From positions 19,201,116 through 19,265,115 of the forward strand of contig NC_050474.1 in assembly GCF_013373865.1 (NCBI RefSeq): a stretch of 64,000 nt of DNA. The letters run 5' to 3'. Source of the stretch: Monomorium pharaonis (Eukaryota; Arthropoda; Insecta; Hymenoptera; Formicidae). The notes under the pieces are model-generated. The model worked only from the letters and a program-made list of their open reading frames with translations, made no database searches and was not told the DNA's origin. Positions 53,986 to 62,070 of this stretch are shown piece after piece. How positions within the stretch are numbered: position 1 is the first letter of the stretch; every line of letters begins with the position of its first letter. Position numbers and translations under genes: made by a program.

Positions 53986-56900
53986 TCTCTCTTTCCTCTC
54001 CCGAGCATTTATTAATTAATTTCCTTGTTCGAATTTTTTTCAAGACTTCAGCTTAATTTCAACGATTTTAAACAATGAGAAAACTGTCGGTATTTTTCCC
54101 GAGCTTTCATTCCGAATATCGTGGCTTCGTACAACGGCGGGCCGTAATTCATTCATCGGAATTTCACCTTGTCGAGAATGACACGCGCAAGATATTCTCC
54201 CCGGCGCATCTTGTTCAAACGACGCCTACGCCGCGCGCGCGATAGCGGCGCGGAAGTCCTCGGCATCCGTCCATCGTTCCGCGCGCGGATGCGATCGCGG
54301 ATCGCGCACGTCGGACAATGAGACGTGATTCGAGACGGCGACGGCGGCGCGGCGGCGCGCCCTGCCGCTTTGTGTTATCGAGTGGCATTCCGACACGCTT
54401 CTGGAGTGACATTTAGATAGCGACGTCAACTGTCTGCGGAGCAAATCCGTCGTGGAAGCGAAGGCTCTCCTCCTCGTACTTCCCCGGAAGCCTGACGGGC
54501 GAGAGAGCCCTCCTCGCCGCCACCGGAGCGAGCGAATTCACTGCTGATCGAATTAGCGCGCCACGGTTTCCCCGATACCCTGACAGTCTGAATTAATTAA
54601 CAGGAGAACGCGCTAGGTAAGCAGCCATTATCGCGACAAAGTGCGCGTCGCGCGAGCGCCGGGGAACCGGGAGGTGACTGTTCAATGGTGCAGTCATAAA
54701 CGTCGACTGACGGGCGCCGTGGATTTTTCATCGTGATCCCGATTTACGGAGGAAATAATTCAATTAAATGTATACGTACACATATACGTAAGTTTCAATT
54801 GAATAATAATAAATCTCGTGACAACAAAGATGTCTATGATAAGCTCGCTTTAAAATGCGAGGTGTAATTTAAAAAAAAAAACGCGATATGCCTTACTCGC
54901 GAAAAAAGCAACGATTGGCAAAATGCAAGGGCTGCTAGAAAATCCCTCGTGCTAGTCGAGCATGGGGATGAATAAAGAATATCCTCGAATTTGGAGCCGC
55001 GCGCGCGCGCGCGGCGAGAGTTTTGCGTCTCGGCGCGACGTCTTGACTCCATTAACTTCACACTTAGCGGCACCTTAGAAAGCCCCGTTGCCGTCGGGAG
55101 ATCTGATTAGGGGTTCGAGTCTCTGCTAAACGCGTTAGTCTCGGCTGCGGGGCGTCGCGCGAGAGAGGACGGGGGCGCGGCACCATCAGGTGTTAGAGAG
55201 CGGCAACCTCGGGGATAGGGGTCCTGAGAGGAGGGGAGGGGGGGCGGAAGGACGAGGACGACGAGAGGGCGGTCGTTGGTGTCTGTCTCTTCATAGTTTG
55301 ATGCAAATTGAGTACGAGCACCACCAACTACCGGCAGTACAGACATTTTCCTCTCTCCCCCCCTTCTGTCTATCTACACACACACCTATACACACCTATC
55401 TACCTCGATCCAGAGCCCTCTCTCTTTCTCTCTCCTTTGTTCTTGGAGAGGACTCCGCGATCGCGAGTACGAAATTCATTCCGCGCGACCCTCTGCGGCT
55501 TCAAGCAAACCTCCAGCCCTCCCTACGATCTTGACTACCGCCGAAGTGTTGCCGTTTTGGGGTTTCCCCGTCCCATGTTGCGGAGCTCGCGCTGTTTGCC
55601 GACGAATCTCGGAGGTTTTCTCTCGACTTAGCAGCGACAAGAGAAACGCGTTTCGATCGTCTGCCCGAGATCTTCCGACGCTTAGAAACGTAGTTCTATT
55701 AATAAATCGTGATTTTTCTGGCACACATACACCAATACTCACACTGTACGTGCGCACCGTGCACCTAAAGAAGCTCTATGTCATTCTATAAATTCCAACG
55801 TGGAAACTATCCCCGTTCGTTCTTTAATTCAATGAAATCTATAATAATCACTATATACATATCTCCGTCAAATGTCGCATTCACTCGCGTTGTTGAAACA
55901 TCGCACAGATCGATGCTCGTTCGTACCTTATATTACCGTTTAAATTATAATGATCACTGTAAACTACAGAGCGCGTTTGTTTCTCCTAATCCACGTCGGA
56001 TTGAAATAAAGTCATTTGATTTTCGTCTCGCCAGAGGTATGAAAGCGACATGAAGCTCCGAAAACGACCGGCGGTACTAATGCCTCGAACGTTTAGGGTT
56101 TCGGAGATTACAGAAGCGGCGTTTATCGGCGAAATATAGACGCGTATCTAGACGCGAAATCACGACACCATTATAAAGGATCGTTCTTCCCTGTCGCTCG
56201 GTCGAAACTCCTCCTCCCCCCCCCACCTCCTCTCGCACCTACGTCCCGTAATGTTCCTTTTTATGGTGCATGATTCGAAGCTGCCCCCGGGATCGATTTT
56301 GTTCCGTGGCGGGGTACTTATCGTACCCCGTTACGAGGGCGCATTGCTTTTTATGGTGGTTACACGTTCCGATCGCACACGGTGTGACTCCTCTCTTTCT
56401 CTTTCGTCTCCCCTTTCGTTCATTTTATTATCGCGAAACGAGATGTCTGTGTGTACCGTGTCAAAAATCATCTAAAACAGTGCTATCTCGCAGTTAGATT
56501 ATATTATCCGATTATTCGTAGAGAAAATCGGTGCGCGGAGATTCCAAGCTGAAGCTTCGTGTTTTAAAGATGCATTGAGCTTCCTTCACGAGACATAGGA
56601 TCATTCAACATCATTAATTAAATTACTTAATTAGGCGCAATCGGGTAAACGCTAAACCTGTACCGTAGTACGAGAACATTAATGTGAGCGCCTCGGCTCC
56701 CCGACGACGTTCTGATTTCGCCGAAATCAGAGTGACAAGCTTATTTATATATTACGATTAACCCACACTCGGCTATCGATCGAGACATCGCGGGCTCACG
56801 CGCTGATCGCGGGCAGATATTTTAAGTTCAATTATACCGTCGGCAATCAGGCTGAATATAGAATCGCCGTTCACTATTTTAAATCGAGTCTCCAACGTAA

Positions 56901-59654
56901 ACTCTGATGCATGTGTAACTCTTCGTATTTATATTTCCGAATCAATGACGGGATAGCGAAAATCTTTAACGGCGGTGAACAAAATCGAAATTATACGAAA
57001 TAACTGATACTCCGTTACGAAGCTGTAAACCTGTATTTATAGCAGAATCCGTTTATCAATCTCAATCATATCTCGTTTGTTTTCATTTACATTGAGCATC
57101 ATAAATATCTTTTGTTTACTACAATAGTCACTTTTGAAGAAAAATAGCAGATGATCAAGCAACTGTTCATTGATACATTTACTCAAATAAGCGATTCTAC
57201 ACGGAAATAATTTCGATGAGTCTACCTAAAAATTTATACAATTAGATACCAATCTGAAGATAATTTAATTAAATCATCAGAAATAATTATATTATGATGA
57301 GCGTGATGAGCAATGTTGCAAAAAACTTTGACATTCTGATAATCAGTTTGAGCGTTTTAATTAATAATTATTTTAACAGTTTAACACGATTATCTTCAGA
57401 TCTGTATTTGGTGAAATTTTTATATAATTTCAGCAAAACCCCGTAATTTCGTCGACATGCAAATTGCCGGTGTCCGCGGAGACGCGCCGCTGAGTTCGGC
57501 GGAAAAAGGAGTGCAGACTACGCCGGATACGGCCGACGTACGTCGTAGAATCTCATTGCGATTTCATGGTCCTCTCGGAAGGAGGCGACGTCGGCCGACC
57601 GGCTCGTTTCGAATGCTACAAATGTACCGGAGTGCGCTCGTTCAGGTGGCTCGTAGTAGGTGCTGAAAAAAATCACGTCTGCATTTACATAAGCGCCGGT
57701 ATAAACCACTCGACAGAGAAATCCCAGACATAAAACCCAAACAGGATCCCGTGCGCGGGACAGCACATCCGTTGAATACGCAATGGCCGTATGTAGCCAA
57801 TGTACTTCCCTACCTCTCCCCCCCCCCTTTTCGGCGACCACCCTCAAAAAATGCTTTTATTATTCACCGGTGAATTACGAACGGTGTACGCGTTTTACCC
57901 CGACATTTGCACTGGCGTGGAGTTTACACGGCTCATCGACGACGTCTTCGACGGAAAGTCGCTCGTTTCGTCGATAAATATCGTTAGTAGCCCGAGGCGC
58001 GACTCTTTTCCTTTGTGGTTTTCATAGTTTTTATAAAGTTTATACACTTTTTTAAATGCTTAACAATCGCAAAATTACGTGAGAAAATTGTGATATTTAA
58101 AGAAAGATGTTATAACATTGTAAAACAAGTCGAAGACGTTTTCTTTATTACTTTATTGGATCGTTCGGGGATAAAAAATGATATAAAATTAAAGATAATG
58201 TAGCGATGCCCGTGGCGTCCTTATAAGAAATAAAGAGAGGGTCGATTTTCGCCGAATGGTCTACACGCTCTACATTAATGATATCCGAGGGACCCGACGT
58301 GTCCCAAAGACTCCACGGCACCAAGTTCCGCGAGCTCTTCCGCAAGACAAATCGCGCGAACACGCCCGTCATATCGCGATCGATATAACACGCGGCATGT
58401 ATAACGTCCGGAGAGTGATGTCCCCGGCGCCTGACGGGAATTTTCAAGATTTCCCGTGGATCCCGCGACGCAAAACGATTTTCGTGTCCCTCGTGGATCT
58501 TCGATTCTTTCGTAACGCGCCGGTCGCCCCCCCCCCCCGCCGCCGCTTTCATGGGCTCTTTAGCATTTCCGGCGTAACGTCCTTTTATGCGAACGCCTGC
58601 CTCCCCCCCCCCCCCAACCGGCGAAGAAGGGGCGCGGTAGAGAAAAAATTGACTTTTAAACCGGCAATAAAAACGAAAAATGTGAAATCTTTGATTTTAA
58701 AGGCCCCGCCAGCCCGCCCGCCCCTTCGCGGGGGCGACAGTTGGTCGATGCGTATAACCCTCGGTGGCAACCTTATTTCTCTGATATCGCAAACCGAGCA
58801 CGTTCGGTACCTTCGCCACAGCGTTCCGTCCTGAAATCCGCGTGCAGCGCGGTATGTATATCGTGTCGGATTACTCCGAAATCCCGGAGACTTTTATACG
58901 CTGAATTTTAAAATACACTCTCCGGCGTGTGTGTCTCTCTCCTTCTCTCTGATTTTATTCGTTGACATTTGGACAAACGTCGAAACTGGCGCGTAAACTT
59001 TTGAAGATTTTCTAACGCGCATCATCGTTTAAAAAGCGTTAGCAGCAATGAAGAGAAGTGTCGTGTGTATAAGGAGGGAGAAAACTGCACAGATTTCCAA
59101 TCGCGGTAATCTGAGCACGATGTCTGTGCGAATCGACTGAAAATTTACATTTAAGAGTCTTGGAAGCCGTCGGAGGAAGTGAATGAGGGGTGGCGTTTCG
59201 CCGCTTGTTTTTATTTTCTAGCAATTTCCTTCGGCGGCGCGCAGGACGGAAAATAACCTTAAAAGGAATTAGCACGTTTTACCGCTCTGTCGATTTCGCG
59301 CGACTCGTAAACGGAATACCTCTTTCCCCGCCACCTCTAAACGCTGCTGCGAATCGACATGATAACGAAAAGGTCTTCGCGTTTTGCATTCGCCACACTA
59401 ATTTTCCTGACTTTCCAGATATGACGTCAATTTTGCAGAAATCATACATCTTCACAGCCTAATTTTAACGTAAACAAAATTTAATTTCTGATTGCAGATT
59501 TTGCGTGGGCGACAGATTTTATCTCTGTGATAACAAGATCCTCTGCGAGTACGATTACGAGGAGAGATTGGTTTTCGCCAATATGGCTTTACATCCGCCG
59601 CCAACCGCGACCCTGGCACACATCAAGAGACAAGTGACGCACCTTCAGCCGCAG
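33750..59654 (+). CDS. LMO: LIM-only protein (LMO/Beadex, rhombotin family), four exons, 3' end not resolved
   Basis: This is the only recognisable gene in the window. Joining 33750-33838, 34571-34708, 35405-35530 and 59498-59654 gives 170 in-frame codons with canonical GT-AG introns. LIM1 ligands are C20, C23, H41, C44, C47, C50, C70 and D73; LIM2 ligands are C84, C87, H106, C109, C112, C115, C134 and D137. All sixteen zinc ligands are present at LIM spacing. The strings LLKALD, YWHEDCLKC, CCDCRLGEVGSTLYTKANLI and IPAFEMVMRA are diagnostic of LMO1/LMO3/Drosophila Beadex rather than LIM-homeodomain proteins, and no homeobox follows. The known family role is a nuclear transcriptional cofactor without DNA binding, which binds Chip/LDB and antagonises LIM-homeodomain factors such as Apterous. 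The tail after LIM2 (EERLVFANMALHPPP onward) is longer than in vertebrate LMO1 and resembles the insect form. The reading frame runs to a phase-0 donor, so the C-terminus is missing here. Confidence 0.96.
33839..34570 (+). other. LMO intron 1 (732 bp)
   Basis: GT at 33839 and AG at 34569-34570 bound this intron (acceptor context TTCTTCTCAAACAG). It interrupts codon 30 after its second base. The interior is AT-rich and includes an (ATT)n microsatellite at 34337-34363. No other feature is visible. Confidence 0.93.
34337..34363. repeat. (ATT)n microsatellite in LMO intron 1
   Basis: About eight ATT units. Confidence 0.93.
34571..34708 (+). CDS. LMO: LMO coding exon 2: body of LIM1
   Basis: This exon completes Arg30 and encodes residues 31-75 plus two bases of codon 76. 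It starts with YLLKALDMYWHEDC and carries the LIM1 ligands H41, C44, C47, C50, C70 and D73. It ends in LCKRDYLR, where the final Arg codon is split by the donor GTAAAC at 34709. The amino-acid sequence is nearly the same as the vertebrate LMO1/LMO3 segment, which makes this the most secure identification in the window. Exon length is 138 bp, and its phase is compatible with both neighbours. Confidence 0.97.
34709..35404 (+). other. LMO intron 2 (696 bp)
   Basis: The donor GTAAAC is at 34709. The acceptor, after a run of twelve T's, is TTTACGACAG ending at 35404. The middle (about 34740-35230) is GC-rich and CpG-rich, unlike the AT-rich intron 1. No repeat element is seen. Confidence 0.94.
35405..35530 (+). 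CDS. LMO: LMO coding exon 3: inter-LIM linker and first half of LIM2
   Basis: This exon completes Arg76 and encodes residues 77-117 plus two bases of codon 118. It contains the short linker LFGNTGH and the LIM2 ligands C84, C87, H106, C109, C112 and C115. The segment AACSKVIPAFEMVMRAR is typical of LMO proteins. The donor GTACGT starts at 35531, directly after the codon for H117 and the AG of codon 118. The intron that follows is about 24 kb, so the two halves of LIM2 lie far apart on the chromosome. Confidence 0.97.
35645..37324. other. 5' part of LMO intron 3
   Basis: This is GC-rich to about 36150, then mixed, then AT-rich from about 36880. Apart from the (GA)n tract no element is seen. 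Confidence 0.45.
36666..36693. repeat. (GA)n microsatellite in LMO intron 3
   Basis: An uninterrupted GA run. Confidence 0.95.
37325..37700 (-). mobile_element. Family A element, copy 3, split by a later insertion
   Basis: The two halves are 37325-37408 and 37617-37700. Removing the 208 bases between them rejoins TGTCAGAACTTTTTGCA with GCATTGCTCATTAC. This aligns with copy 1 (TGTCAAAAACTTTTCGCAGC then GCTGTTCATCAC). The left part carries ATAGGACGCTCAAA and the right end ATTTTTAGAATAC, both as in the other copies. Confidence 0.72.
37409..37616. mobile_element. CACTGAG-ended MITE inserted in family A copy 3
   Basis: The termini are CACTGAGAAAAAAA and its complement TTTTTTTCTCAGTG. The sub-terminal blocks also pair (ATTAATTTGACTAAATTTTTC with GAAAAATTTAATCAAATTAA). 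It is 208 bp, over 80% A+T by eye and non-coding. TGCA occurs at both junctions, so the target duplication could be 2-4 bp. The clean ends and the interrupted host element make this the better-preserved, later arrival. Confidence 0.82.
37701..41423. other. LMO intron 3, mixed composition, no gene
   Basis: This is AT-rich at 37620-37900 and 40600-41080, otherwise CpG-rich. It holds a CT-rich run at about 38647-38680, a CT tract at 40122-40141 and the homeodomain-like palindrome at 39959-39994. No exon is recognisable. Confidence 0.45.
39959..39994. repeat. Imperfect palindrome with homeodomain-like cores
   Basis: AATAATTGTATCAAT and ATTGATAATTATT face each other across eight bases. One unpaired base breaks perfect symmetry. 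Each arm contains an ATCAAT/ATTGAT core and an AATTAT core, which resemble PBC/Hox-type sites. An AATTAATTAA run lies about 60 bases upstream. Regulatory use is inference only. Confidence 0.5.
41424..44792. repeat. Cluster of six GA/CT microsatellites
   Basis: Tracts are at 41424-41453, 42613-42638, 42855-42910 (starting as GAGC then GAGT units), 42935-42957, 43411-43445 and, in CT orientation, 44766-44792. A (GGGA)n run lies at 42771-42799. Five of the six read GA on the + strand. This is the densest simple-repeat stretch in the window. No gene lies among them. Confidence 0.9.
43896..43955 (+). repeat. 60-base poly(A) run
   Basis: Sixty consecutive A's follow TTACC and precede CAGATAATTG. 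There is no AATAAA within the 40 bases before it and no recognisable retroposed sequence upstream. The exact length may be affected by assembly or sequencing. Confidence 0.9.
44793..45876. other. LMO intron 3, CpG-rich block with long frames on both strands
   Basis: 45197-45880 is open for 227 codons on plus while 45300-45866 is open for 188 codons on minus. Neither has a recognisable motif. Both contain many Arg/Ala codons expected from CG-rich sequence. I do not call a gene. Confidence 0.4.
45877..46553. mobile_element. CTGAG-ended 677-bp element related to the 37.4-kb MITE
   Basis: The left end CTGAGAAAAATGTTATTAAT (then TTGACTAAATG) pairs imperfectly with the right end, whose complement reads AACAGAATTAAAAAGTTGTC (then AAGTTGGTTAAATG). 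GCGA directly flanks both ends (45873-45876 and 46554-46557), a likely 4-bp target duplication. The interior is AT-rich and non-coding. The sub-terminal TTATTAATTTGACTAAAT block is shared with the 37409 element. Confidence 0.65.
46554..48969. other. LMO intron 3, GC-rich, no gene
   Basis: This contains (GAGC)n at 47052-47077. No exon, RNA or transposon could be supported. Confidence 0.45.
48970..49036 (-). repeat. tRNA-like relic (possible SINE or tRNA pseudogene)
   Basis: On the minus strand the order is GGCCCGCGTGGATAAGTGCG, then TCGGA, then about 20 bases, then GGGAGTTCGAATCC. This looks like an A-box/D-arm region followed by a B-box at tRNA-like spacing. The T-stem does not pair well (GGGAG against CCATC) and part of the D-loop seems missing. 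It is therefore not a working tRNA. A tRNA-derived SINE head is the main alternative. Confidence 0.4.
49037..51471. other. LMO intron 3, mixed composition, no gene
   Basis: An A-rich run lies at 49461-49475. Overlapping short frames at 50839-51159 on both strands are not recognisable proteins. Confidence 0.45.
51472..51680 (+). mobile_element. Family A element, copy 4
   Basis: The ends are CACGGAAAG and its near complement GTTTTCGTG. The interior carries GGTCATCAAAATAATTACAT, AAGACGCTCA, AGTTTGATATTCTAGCA and ATTATTTTCAGATCTGTGTT, in the same order as copy 5. It is 209 bp and non-coding. It gives the best-defined termini for the family. Confidence 0.75.
51681..52811. other. LMO intron 3, GC-rich, no gene
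   Basis: No supportable feature except a G run at 52277-52287 and a short GAA repeat at 52312-52327. Confidence 0.45.
52812..52945 (-). mobile_element. Family C element, diverged copy
   Basis: Read on the minus strand it begins GAGTCAAATAAATATTTTGT and continues CAGTAATATTT. This matches the minus strand of the 14.1-kb element only in part. An internal CAAGTAAATATTACTTG palindrome is present. It is AT-rich and non-coding. The relation is suggestive rather than certain. Confidence 0.4.
52946..57199. other. LMO intron 3, mixed composition, no gene
   Basis: (CT)n lies at 53951-54000. An alternating CG run is at 55000-55012. CT- and CA-rich pyrimidine stretches lie at about 55349-55440. No exon is recognisable. 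Confidence 0.45.
53951..54000. repeat. (CT)n microsatellite
   Basis: A CT run of about 30 bases, then an imperfect CT/CTTC tail. Confidence 0.94.
57200..57413 (+). mobile_element. Family A element, copy 5
   Basis: The ends are CACGGAAAT and ATTTGGTG (imperfect complement). The inner arms AATCTGAAGATAATTTA and ATTATCTTCAGATCTG pair well. The interior carries ATCATCAGAAATAATTATA, ATGAGCGTGATGAG and AAACTTTGACATTCTGATAA. It is 214 bp and non-coding. It lies 2.1 kb before LMO exon 4. Confidence 0.75.
57414..59485. other. 3' end of LMO intron 3
   Basis: This is GC-rich with several C runs (57820-57828, 58528-58537, 58604-58614) and AT-rich DNA at 58020-58200. No exon other than LMO exon 4 follows. 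Confidence 0.45.
59498..59654 (+). CDS. LMO: LMO coding exon 4: end of LIM2 and start of the C-terminal tail
   Basis: This exon completes Arg118 and encodes residues 119-170. FCVGDRFYLCDNKILCEYDY supplies the last LIM2 ligands, C134 and D137. EERLVFANMALHPPP and a basic, Gln-rich stretch (HIKRQVTHLQPQ) follow. The exon ends in phase 0 at CAG followed by the donor GTAAGA at 59655. The tail resembles insect LMO and differs from the short acidic end of vertebrate LMO1. If the donor is not used, the frame stays open for 46 more codons to TGA at 59793-59795, giving a 216-residue protein with a tail that shows no recognisable motif. Confidence 0.95.
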
Positions 59655-62035
59655 GTAAGAGAAAGAAAAAGAATTTGCGTCTGCTTCTGTCAATTGCGAA
59701 ATTATCGCTTGCGCGTGACAATAGAGCGAGCCGCGGGTTCGCGTTATTGTACAAAAAATCGCGTCTATCGAAAGTACGACGAATTTTCATTATGAGATGA
59801 CTCCAATATATAAGATACAGTAGAGTGCATCGTGGAATTTCCTCTCTGGGCCATGGCCATCGGGTTTCAAACTCGCAAAAGGCTTCGAACTCCTCAAGGC
59901 GCAACCCCCTTAAGGCGGGTTAAAGTGGCAGGTCGCCCGTTCTGACCCTCTCGACAACAAAGGACTCCCCCGGGGCTTCAGCTATGCTTTATCATCCTAC
60001 CATCGTCTTACGAGTTAGGATATCGCGTGTCCTTATTAATTAAGCTCTGCCCGTTAAGCAAGCCTCGTCGCATGCCTTAACGATTCGCTGCTACTCCGTC
60101 GGAGGCGGAACGTGCGAAAGAATTTACTCCCCACGGGGATCGTTAGTCGCTCCCCGAGAACTATTTCGCGAAACTATGAAAGATCATCGCACACTTTTTT
60201 TCATAAACACGAATTTTTCAGCAATCGATAAGAAAATAGAACTTTTACGGCGCGAGAGAATAGAAAGACTCAAAAAGAAGGAAAACGTTGCAAGTAAACT
60301 TCTCTTTCAGGAATAAATAATAAAAAAAAGGAATATTTAATGTACTTAATTAAAATAATTGAAGTGAAAATAGTATAAAACTGCGGCAATGAGGGACAGA
60401 TGGCGAGAGCAGCGACGGGAGAGAGGGAGACGATTTTCGCGAGCAGGAACGTCCAGAATTATGAACTCATCGGCGTTAAGCTTGTTGGGATTAAGTCTTC
60501 TTGATTATCCTAAGGCAACAGCGTTGTTTCGAAACAATATCTTAAGCTCCTGCCGCACGAAGGACCACGTCCCACTCGACCTTAGGAGCCTATCCATTTA
60601 ATCCGGGTGCCGTCTTGCGAGAATTCCGCCGTCTTCCTTGCGCAATAACTTGTCACGTATTCTAATTCGCGACATTTACTTGAAAATAATGACGCGATAA
60701 GAATTACAAAAAAAAAAGGAATCTCTTTTATTATTATAATATCAGAATTTCTCATTATGTATTTCATTTACATTCAAAATAATGAATAAAAGTCTGATTG
60801 CACAAATTCCTTTCGCGTGAAAATCTGAAATGAGTTTCCCTCGCGAAAATTGAGTTGTTGAATACGTCATCGGCAATCGCTGCTAATAATATCGCTCTCG
60901 CCACCGTCCCCGGTTATTAGAAAATCGTTAACGAGCCGCGGTAAAGTTTCGTCGCGGAAGGTTTGAACTTTCGGGACGGTCTCGGTCTACGAAGGCGGCC
61001 GTAGATGCTCGTCGCACGCTAGAATCGTACGCATGCACAGAATAACGAGGTCCCCGTTCCGATGATATCAAGCTCGGTAACGTGTACTACTTATAATATG
61101 CAAATTCGCTACCCTTAGCCGCCCTCGCGAGCGAGCTGCGTGTAATTCAGGGGTTGGTAACCCTTGCGACTCTATTCCTGGGCCGTGCGTGCGTGCGTGC
61201 GTGCGTGTGGCACGTCGCTTACAACAATGTTTAAAGAAATATCGGCTCACACGTGAACGTAGGGGTGTATCGTATTAAACATTTTTCAGGGACACTAAGG
61301 CGCGCGTAAATCTACCGCGGCGTCTCGCGTCTTAAAATAAAATTCGTGAACTCGCCCGACTCCCCCGAGCGATAAGGGACGCGTAGCTTTAATTAATACG
61401 AGATATTTTTTTTACTGCCCGACACGGGGAAATCGATGCTGTTGTTGTTGCTTGTTTTTTTACTTCCTGGTAAATTTCTGGTACCGTCAATCGGGAAAAA
61501 TTGGCACGTCCGCGGTGTATTCCGCGATATTGCGCGATCCAACAGCTTTCACACGCAATATCGATTCGCTCGGAGGGTTTACGGGTTATAAATGACCGGT
61601 GTGCGAAATAACGGGATGGCAGACTAATGCCAATAATCGGCGTGGCATGCTAATGTCGTCTGCGCATCTATTACGCTAAAGCCTGATGGATCCCTCTTGA
61701 CATCTCGTTCCTGGAGCGTGAATATCTTCGATCGCGGTGAGAGAGAACACTCAAGATATTTACCAGCTAGACCGAGGGTCGTTTCACATTTTGCATTTAA
61801 ATGAGAGAAATTAACACATGCGTTGCACACTTTTGTCTTGGATATGACGACTCGCAAATATATTGCATCGCAAAGTGAATGAGCGAGCCGAAACGTCACG
61901 CGATAACATGTGACTTAAAATTGATCTTTTAATCCCAAATATCATCCCCGAAAGAAGAAAATGTCGGGCTCTCTAGTTAGATTCGGCAGTCTAATAAAAT
62001 GCAAGGACAAAATTGAGAATACCTATAAAGTGTAC

Positions 62036-62070
<35 letters not shown>

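Larger units (their letters stand above)
35531..59497 (+). other. LMO intron 3 (about 24 kb), splits LIM2
   Basis: The donor GTACGT is at 35531 and the acceptor TTTCTGATTGCAG ends at 59497. Exon phase is preserved (split codon AG/A, Arg118), which supports direct joining. No exon of another gene could be supported inside it on either strand. It holds three family A element copies, the nested CACTGAG element, a related 677-bp element, a family C relic, a dense run of GA/CT microsatellites, a 60-base poly(A) run and a tRNA-like relic. Its size and lack of genes are consistent with enhancer content, which is inference. Confidence 0.9.

Noticed and set aside
55085..55140. GGGGTTCGAGTCTC as the T-arm of a tRNA gene
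   Set aside because: No matching A-box or acceptor stem could be found at tRNA spacing on either strand.
61185..61207. GTGC/GCGT repeats as a CRISPR-like or regulatory array
   Set aside because: A simple tetranucleotide microsatellite without spacers; the organism is a eukaryote.
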